From assembly GCA_001695595.3 (NCBI GenBank), contig MBPM02000015.1:434001-498000 (forward strand): DNA of 64,000 bases. Direction: 5' to 3'. Position numbers and translations under genes: made by a program. This document shows positions 56,844 to 64,000 of this stretch, piece after piece. The notes beneath the pieces were generated by a model that was not told where the DNA came from, made no database searches, and was given only the letters and a program-made list of their open reading frames with translations. The DNA is from Plasmopara viticola. Its lineage: Eukaryota; Oomycota; Peronosporomycetes; Peronosporales; Peronosporaceae. Positions within the stretch are counted from its first letter, which is position 1, and every line of letters starts with the position of its first letter.

Positions 56844-58226
56844 TCAAACTATTTCCATTTGGGGCCTAGTGTGCTCGTCAGAGCTATCGCTACTTTCTGT
56901 AGCGCTGGCATATTCCTCTTCGTGTAGATTTTGGGGCGTTGACACGCGAAAGACAAACGACTGCGCCACAATATCGTGTTGGCGTGGGCTACTGAGACTG
57001 ATTGGCATAGCGATCGAGTACTTGACAAAGTTGCCGAATTTCTCGTGCTTCGAGACAAGGAAGATTCCGACAGCCACGAGGAGAATCGCAGTAGGAAACA
57101 TGATCCACTGCGTCCTGGTAAAGTTATGTGCCTGCTGAAAAAAGACGACACCGCTAATGTTGCTCATGGTAATCCAAAATCCCTGAAAAACGGGATACGA
57201 TGACATTGTGTCGCCGCACATTGTGGCCAAATTCAGCGTGTGGGTCTGTGTCAATAGCGTTGCTGTCATTCCCGCACACAGAGCATAAGTCCCAAAGTAC
57301 TGAAATTGATTATCACCAGAGACTGACGACGAGATAAGCTCCACGACGCATTTGGCTAAAAGAACCGACTGGCCACCGATTGTACCCGAAACGGCCGCCC
57401 AGTACAGCGGCAACTTGGGGTCAATAATCAACGTTTGCTTCTCAATCTCGCTTTCATGGTACTTGCTAATTTTTAGTCGCGACAGAACAATTTCCTCCAA
57501 CTTATCGTCTTCTTCTTGACCCATAGGAGACAGCGATAAGTGGTCGCCAAAAATCGGTGATGGAAACGGCGACATCATGACACCTTTCGTCTTTTCCGGC
57601 TCGTCCAAAGCAGGTGATTCGTCGGAATTCTTTTGCTTTGACGCCATCTCGCGCTCTTTTTCTTGCACATCATCCACTCGAGCGTCTTCGTTATCATTGC
57701 TGGCCACACGCAGGGCTGGCGCTTTCGAGCGACGGGCGCGCATGTACAGCGTCATACAAAAGGCCGTCGTGATCAATGCGTAGAGGATAAAGGGCGCGGC
57801 TTGCATGAGTGTATAAATCTGTTCCATCTGATAGTGCCCTTCATCCTCTTCACTCGCGGCAGCCAAAACGACGACGCCGAGGGACACGAACGTGACACCG
57901 ACAATGTCCGTCAAGTAAAGACTCTGCTTCAGCCAAAAGTGGGACATGAGGCAGTTGCCCAAGATTGTCGAGCCGCCACCGAGGGAAGCCACGAGCGTTT
58001 GCGGTGCAAAGCCAAGGGCCAAAAAGTCACCAAATGACGCAATCACGACACAGACCATGCCGACCCACCAGATTGGCCGCATCGTATACGGGCGTGGCAC
58101 GGCGCGCAGCTCCTCTTTATCGTGGGAATACTTTTGCAGGTTCACGCCAAAGATAGACATAAAGGCCGCTACAACGGCAATAGCGCCACCGATAAAGTCA
58201 CTCTTCATCTCGCGAGGGTTTCTCAA
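56844..58226 (-). CDS. NIPA-type magnesium transporter
   Basis: A 460-aa multi-pass membrane protein of the NIPA/DUF803 family, predicted to move Mg2+ across plasma or endosomal membranes. Met7 (58208) gives the family-typical beginning MKSDFIGGAIAVVAAFMSIFG and may be the true start. Nine helices are visible, including the conserved FGDFLALGFAPQTLVASLGG and the LTDIVGVTFVSLGVVVL stretch that follows LKQSLY. A long acidic cytosolic loop (about residues 175-260) separates the two halves. The second half (GTIGGQSVLLAKCVVELI, then the pair of final helices) matches NIPA organisation. A single exon. The transported ion is inferred from the family. Confidence 0.88.
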   Translation of the reverse strand: MRNPREMKSDFIGGAIAVVAAFMSIFGVNLQKYSHDKEELRAVPRPYTMRPIWWVGMVCVVIASFGDFLALGFAPQTLVASLGGGSTILGNCLMSHFWLKQSLYLTDIVGVTFVSLGVVVLAAASEEDEGHYQMEQIYTLMQAAPFILYALITTAFCMTLYMRARRSKAPALRVASNDNEDARVDDVQEKEREMASKQKNSDESPALDEPEKTKGVMMSPFPSPIFGDHLSLSPMGQEEDDKLEEIVLSRLKISKYHESEIEKQTLIIDPKLPLYWAAVSGTIGGQSVLLAKCVVELISSSVSGDNQFQYFGTYALCAGMTATLLTQTHTLNLATMCGDTMSSYPVFQGFWITMSNISGVVFFQQAHNFTRTQWIMFPTAILLVAVGIFLVSKHEKFGNFVKYSIAMPISLSSPRQHDIVAQSFVFRVSTPQNLHEEEYASATESSDSSDEHTRPQMEIV

Positions 58227-61200
58227 TTGCGCTTTTTCTCGACTGACAACTGACTAGAACGGACGAGCGTGGCCAGAATACATACTTTTGTACAGTCACA
58301 CATAAGTTGTTTGGCAGCTGGGGCGCCTCTTCCAACAACTGGCAAGTAGTGGTATAATAGAAATACTTTCAGAAGACTGGACTCTTCAAAGTTGCTGAAG
58401 ACGAGCGCACGTTTCATGGTAGCCCTTTGTCTCCAGACTTGAGCATCCTCACGATTGCCATGATGAGATCGGTGAGGAGGTCCGCCTTGCTCAAATGCCT
58501 TTAGCAGGGTTGTGTGTCATTAGTCAATGGGTCGAACAACATAAACCAATCCGGCTGTCACCCGTTGTGGAAAGGCTTGTAGAATTGTGGACAATGCAGA
58601 TCATTATATGCTCATTACCGAAACGAAGTGAGAATTTGAGTACTGAATTAGCAACCCGTCAGGTACATGGAGTGCTGTCGATAATGTTCGATGTCTCGCG
58701 ACAATGTCAACGTCTAGCCAGCCCTTTTGTTAGACGACTCGAAACAACAGATGGCACCGTGCGACTCAAAATCCACTTTTGCTACAATCTTGGCTTGCTA
58801 TTTTTCTTTCTAAAATTCGAAGGGATGACTCCATGCTCAGTAATTGGGACATGTAATGGGTCAATATAAACGATAAATCCGTAAACAAGTTCTGCAGAAG
58901 CGGATGCGACCACATTTGGGTCACACCACACCACTACATTTAGGAAATTGTATCAAAGGCGTATCCTTGCAATCTGTTGCGAGATCCGCGTCTCTCGGTG
59001 CTCCCTCCACTGTCTTGCATTCCCTGTTAGTAGCATTAAGAAGGCGTTGTTCGCCGCAGTATACTAAAAGAACGCTTCTTCATCAATATATTTCTGCGAG
59101 CAACAACTGTAATTTCCATTGCCATTTTGCCTTTTCTACACTTGAAATCTCGAGACCCACAAAGACACCATCAAACATTCTTTCATCAGTGTGCTCGCTT
59201 TATAATTAAGTGGTCAAAAGTTACAAAAGTAATCAAAGTCTCTAGCTTCGAGGAATAGGAGATAGTGACTGCTGGCTTGACTTCGATCATCATGGACAGG
59301 CGGGAAGTTAAGTGTTGCCTGCCAGTCACCCGTCTAAATCAAGATTCAGTGGAATCCTGTCTTTGCAAAGCACCTACAAATGTTGTCTGAGCACTGGGTA
59401 AAGCGCAATACAGGTATTGCGACAAGGCTGCAGTCTTGCTTGGTCGTGTCGCGCTTACGAGGGAAGGTAATTGTCGCAGAAGCTTTACGCGCCATAAATT
59501 CGGTGCGGTCGAGGCTGCAAGAAATGCAAAACGTGCGACGGAAGCAGAGAGGAAGAGACGCCTTAAAATTTTGCAGCACATCACGATATACTTCGTCAAA
59601 GCATCATCAGTCACTGTAAATGACTCATCCAACGTATGTCATGCGATTTCAGGATTACCGTCCTTGACTGCGTCGGTCGCTCAATTTTTCGTTTTCACTG
59701 CCACTTTACTTAAAGGTTATTGCAAAAACATAAAACCCTCACACACACGATGCTTGGCCATTAAGTTTGTCAGCCACTAATTATCTCGACTCTGTTCATG
59801 CCTACCCACTGTCCGGAATTGCGCCGTTCGTCCACCGTAGAAATCGCTATCACACACTTGACAAGGTATGCGAGTTGCTGGCGAAACGGCTTTGTGTATC
59901 CATATCCGTCTCGTCGGGATTCCAGATGCTGTTTGATCAACTACTGATCTATGCAAGTGTTAGCCTTGAGCACGCATGAGATCGCTGAACGCTAGTGGTT
60001 GACGGCCTGAGGGAGCCGAGAATAAAGATCTCTGTGCTCAATTTCAAATCCGTAAGCCTGCCACTAGATTGCAATCGATGAATGGCTTAGGCTTTTCCAG
60101 TTCAGACAGCACTTTTTCTTCGTGAACTCTCCCGACCCGTAGAACATGAAGTATTAATTTGCTTTTGATAGCATAGTTCTTAAAAGATTTTTTTTTGCGC
60201 AGATGTCTTTTCAATGCTATACACGACTTAAACTTCAGCAAATTTTTGTAGCGAAAATGGTTGACTGGTTCTAGCTATATGGAGCATTTCACGACATATC
60301 TGGACATAAGTAAGTGCAACGACGAAACTAGATGCGTTTTTGATTTAAAATAGCTACGAGCGAATGAAGTTCGTCTTAGGGTCAAAAGAAAATCATCAAG
60401 GACCTACTGATCTAGAGAACAACCTCCATTGATTGAGACTACTAATAGGCAAAACGAGAGTTTGATACGACACTTGGTCGCTTTGATCTTATCAAAATCA
60501 CCAGCTGATCAATGGTACAGCTTTAGCAGAAAACGTGTTGCCATATGTGCTTGCTTATATTTTCTTCCTTGGATCATCTAAGCAACTTCCAAGATCAATC
60601 AAAAAGTGTAAGTCGATATACTTTATATCCATAATATTGCTAGTTGAGCTCGTTTTTAATATGAGCGTACGGTCTCTTCATTTTTCGTCTTCAGGCTGCT
60701 CCCTCTCACTCTGGTAGAGAGGTCAGTATGCCATCTAACTATGTTACAAAATCCTAACTTCACAGTATCAGTGGAATAGAGCAAAGTCGTATGCGCCCTA
60801 GAATTAAATGAAATCAACCAGTCACCTCTTTGACCCTACATTTTTCTATCCAACAATGCGCGGCTGCTACTCTTTGTGTTGAAATCCGACAAGCTACCCT
60901 TTGTTGCCTTTCTGATAAGATCCTCCTTGTCCGTGCTCTTTTTGTACTTTAATTCGTCGTTCTCACGCTCAATCATGCAACTTTCTCCGCTCAGGAGTCG
61001 TGCGTCATGTTGTTTTGTCAAAAGACGACATTCTGGAGGATTGCACGCGGTAATTAAGTCCTTGTCGTTCAAAGAGGGTATGGATCGTGAGAGCATGATT
61101 ATGAAGTTAAACGTAGCGTCATTTTTACACAATTTTTTCCATAAATGGGGGACGGCCAACCGGGATACGGAGGATTGCAAATCTTAAATATTTAGTCGAC

Positions 61201-61236
61201 GCACGCGAATACTCCCACCAATCGCGTCGCATCGTA
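58227..61236. other. intergenic, no supported gene
   Basis: A+T-rich, with overlapping short frames. A 114-codon minus-strand frame at 60836-61180 is polar and somewhat coding-like (SCMIERENDELKYKKSTD) but has no recognised family. Confidence 0.45.
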
Positions 61237-61494
61237 ATGCAGACCACGCACGTGCCACTTGCGCTGCACTTCAGACCACAGCTTCTCGTGTCTCGATCTT
61301 TGAAGGCAGCAGGAGGTAGTTTTGTCGTATCGCTGCTCGATATCCAGTTGTCGACAGCTGCTACGTCGGAAAGTGTGCAGCTTATCGTCAAGGGTGCCAA
61401 GACCATCGAGCAGCTGCAACTGAAATGTAAAACAGTTACGGGTGTTTTCCCGCGAGTGGATTGCTATAAAGTCGTACCTCGCGGAAAATGCTAA
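61237..61494 (+). pseudogene. decayed fragment of NOP9
   Basis: The reading frame contains FVVSLLDIQLSTAATSESVQ and GAKTIEQLQL, matching FVASLLDVQLSTSATSAKVQ and GAKIIEQLQQF of the NOP9 gene at 53813-55813. After a gap it ends VDCYKVVP, matching MKCYKVVP about 90 residues further on. The intervening sequence is missing and upstream homology fades, so it is a partial duplicate with an internal deletion in opposite orientation to the parent, about 7 kb away. Confidence 0.88.
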
Positions 61495-61857
61495 CAAATG
61501 CTTGCAAAAATTTTTTTAGCTCCGCGAAAGCCACATTGCGCAGCTCGAATTCATCCTTCTAAGCAATAACAGAATTGTGTGAAAAGTAGGGGGCAATGCA
61601 GCAGATTATTGCTACAAAATCAAAGGTACCAGTGTAGTTTACGCTGGCTCACGATACCGCTCTAGTTGACCGTATCGCCAACAAATTGGTAGCTTCGTAT
61701 TGGTAGTCAGCTGTGGCAAGTGCAATACTGCTCGTAAGGACGCGTCGTCAAGAAAATACGCTTTAAAATATTGTTTCGGTCGATCTCAATAAAGTATCGA
61801 AAATTATTGCTGGCCACTTTTGATGTTGTGCCGAGTTTATTGAAGTCTATAACGTGT
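61495..61857. other. intergenic
   Basis: A+T-rich. It contains the 3' flank of the HAD-phosphatase gene. Nothing else was recognised. Confidence 0.4.
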
Positions 61858-63231
61858 TTACAGCGAAGAGTCGTTGAGGCCTTCACGCTTGTAAATGTGC
61901 TTGATGGCTTCGTAAACATTGTCGACGATCACATCCGGTTCATACTGAGGCTTTTGCCTTCCGTCGTAGATTCCCGTGCGAACAAGCACGGACGTCCACT
62001 TTCCGCCAGCATTGTTCGCGCCCTGAATGTCTGCCGACGGGTTGTCACCAATACCGTATACATTTCTAAGGGGCTCAGACTGTCCCGAGGTCGAGTTAAG
62101 AAGCCGCTCTGCGTAACTGTAATGATGGAAGCGGAAGAAACGTGAATCGATGCAAAGCACTCAGTTCTAAGCAGCAGCAAATGTGGGACTTACTTGTACG
62201 TGACAGTATGGGGTTTGCCGTAATGAGTCACCTCCAACTCGCGGCCAGTCAAGTCTTCATAGAGTAGCTTTAAACATTTCATAAAAGCTCCTTTACAGCA
62301 TTATTCTGTGAGTCCATTGATAACCAAAATACAAATCCCTTTATTCTAGATTGTACCTTGGGCAAACCGAGGGACCGGATATTCACCGCTGAATACAAAG
62401 TCGTCGTTGCTTGCATACAATCGCGTCTGCTTGCCCAATGGGCACCCACTTCCAGGCGGGTCACCTCCTATCAACACATCCACAGCAACCTGAAGTTCCG
62501 GAGCCCAGTCGATGGGATCGTGCATCACAATGATAGCCTCAATTGGCTCTTTAAAGAACGGCGCTGCCCTAATTAACGCAAACACGAGCTTTCGTCATAA
62601 CAGTGCGCTCATTATAGCATGCTGATTGGATACTTTTGCTTATAGGAATGAAAGGGATACTGGGTCGGGTTATGGTGCAGTAAGTCCTCGACACTCACGA
62701 CCTTCTTAAAGCCATAGCACTTCGCCTACACAGCACACATGGTCAGATATTGCATCAACAAAGAGCCAATCGAGCAACGGAATGCACCGTACGACGTGCC
62801 AGACATCGTGGGAGCCCATAATGAGCACGCGTTTGTCTCCATATGTCAAAGCGAGCTCGCGCATAGGCGTATGCGATAGGATCAGATGTTGCGGGTCAAT
62901 AGACAGATCCAAAATCTTGCTTAGCTTTTCAGCTTTCAACTCCTCCATACAACCACCACCATTGGTAAGAAATATATGCTGCACTCTATCTGCGCGCAAC
63001 TTTTGCAGTACGTGCTTGGCATGGGGCAGCTCGTGACCGCCACTGAAAATTACGACATAAAAATTAGAGTAAGTTGCAATAAGCAATAATTTTGGGTCAG
63101 TATTGCTACCGGATCAAAACGCCATCGATATCAAACGCAATGCCAAACGATGGAGCAGTTTGAACTTGAGATGCCTTTTGCGCCACGGAAAACGAACGGG
63201 TGGTGCGCGCTGAGATTAAGCGCATGTGCAT
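61858..63231 (-). CDS. HAD-superfamily phosphatase, HDHD5/CECR5-like
   Basis: Six exons fit in phase: 63231-63110, 63042-62793, 62725-62634, 62568-62357, 62290-62194 and 62116-61858, giving 343 aa. The HAD motif I is FDIDGVLIRG (catalytic Asp in DIDG). Motif II-type FLTNGGG follows. A C2-type cap region holds IIVMHDPIDWAPELQ and VLIGGDPPG. Motif IV is GIGDNPSADIQGANN near the C-terminus. This order and SHTPMRELA match the eukaryotic CECR5/HDHD5 group and its yeast relative. The N-terminus (MHMRLISARTTRSFSVAQK) is rich in Arg and Ser without acidic residues, fitting a mitochondrial targeting peptide. The substrate is unknown in this family. Introns are 65-79 bp. Confidence 0.9.
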
Positions 63232-63604
63232 ACTTTGCTAGGCACAGGAAATATTTATACAGGAAAAGTTGCAATACCACATAAGAGTAAGACAATGAAA
63301 ATAATTAAGGGATTTCCCGTTAAATTTTAACTTACCGGTTGTACCACATGGATACATGGATAGTGTCGTGAATTGTGACTGAGTTAACCAGCACCTTGCA
63401 CCGAGGAGGTGTGCTCAATGACTTGTTATCATCAGTGTGCAATTGTTCGCTATATCTGGTCTTTAGTGATCGAAGATACAGCACAGCACTTATTTATTTA
63501 CATTCAATTTTGAATTGGACTTCATCCCTGTTTTTAGATATTTCACCGATACGAATAACAGGTGCCCAGAAACCAATGTTATGTTTGTAACGACCTTTAA
63601 TCGG

Positions 63605-64000
63605 GTGTCCCACAGTACGTGTCAACTTGCCATCCAAAGTGTTGGTCACATTCTAAAAAGTGCACGGCAACGGCAACACGATAAGAGCACGTTGTGATGA
63701 GAGCAAGCCTAGTATTGCGAATTTTGTTTCTAGAACGTCGAGACAGAAGAACACGTGGCAACAAGTAAGTTAAGGCAGATAGTTTGCTCTGTTCGTGTGG
63801 ATTCACTTTCCATTTTGCACTGCGACGATCAAGTTGTTAAAGGTTATGAGCCCAATGACGAACCCTAAGGAGATCCTCAGCGACGAAAACTACTTCCTGT
63901 GGGAGTTCAACGCCTGCATGGCGTTGGTCAGGAAGGCCTCCTCGACCATCTCGATGTGAAGCCAGAAGACGCAGTGGACGCCCTCACCCAGTGGAAAGCC
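63605..64000 (+). mobile_element. 5' end of a Copia retrotransposon, cut by the right edge
   Basis: From about 63846 a gag start is readable (MSPMTNPKEILSDENYFLWE, fitting the N-Y-x-x-W pattern of Copia gag). A one-base loss near 63934 shifts the frame, after which VKPEDAVDALTQWKA continues. Just before it, GGTTATGAGCCC resembles a primer-binding site next to an LTR. The LTR probably begins near 63605 (TGTCCCACAGTACG), but the border is a guess because the partner LTR is outside the window. Confidence 0.65.

Overview
The window is eukaryotic nuclear DNA from an oomycete, most likely a Peronosporaceae species (downy mildew or Phytophthora-like). The signs are compact genes with few introns of about 43-92 bp and GT..AG borders, G+C-richer exons in A+T-rich intergenic DNA, secreted proteases and a laccase, an EF-hand MLO-like membrane protein, and decayed Copia and LINE elements. 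No organism name can be proven from the sequence alone. Family names rest on motif recognition; splice models were checked by hand for phase.

Layout. 1-12.8 kb: one housekeeping gene (SUMO E1 subunit AOS1/SAE1, minus strand) whose 5' region is tandemly triplicated (342-bp unit), then a decayed Copia element with diverged LTRs (4.1-7.9 kb), and a gene-poor stretch with an about 840-bp degenerate tandem duplication (9.6-11.3 kb). 12.9-22 kb: a secreted papain-like protease, followed by a striking 3.29-kb inverted duplication (arms 14267-17553 and 17667-20954, 113-bp spacer). Each arm carries an intact secreted trypsin-like protease. The right arm also holds most of a complete EF-hand MLO-like gene, and the left arm a truncated, frameshifted copy of it. 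23.4-31.8 kb: a gene-dense block with a secreted multicopper oxidase, a PAP2-like membrane protein, NSUN2 (tRNA m5C methyltransferase; seven exons resolved) and a PHD/Tudor chromatin protein.

31.8-40 kb is gene-poor, with an internally deleted LINE and a repeat array rich in the motif AAAGCG. 40-43.5 kb: the AP-4 beta subunit and dUTPase genes, divergent over a 141-bp shared promoter. 43.5-51 kb: a 7.5-kb stretch with no recognisable gene. 51-58.2 kb: an 804-aa protein of unknown function, NOP9 (ribosome biogenesis) and a NIPA-type Mg2+ transporter. 58.2-64 kb: intergenic DNA with a decayed NOP9 fragment, a six-exon HAD-family (HDHD5/CECR5-like) phosphatase gene, and the 5' end of another Copia element at the right edge.

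Functionally the window mixes conserved housekeeping islands (SUMOylation, tRNA methylation, vesicle coats, nucleotide hygiene, ribosome assembly) with a secretome cluster (cysteine protease, two trypsin-like proteases, laccase) and repeat-rich, decaying accessory DNA. The most notable structure is the young inverted duplication that doubled a secreted protease.
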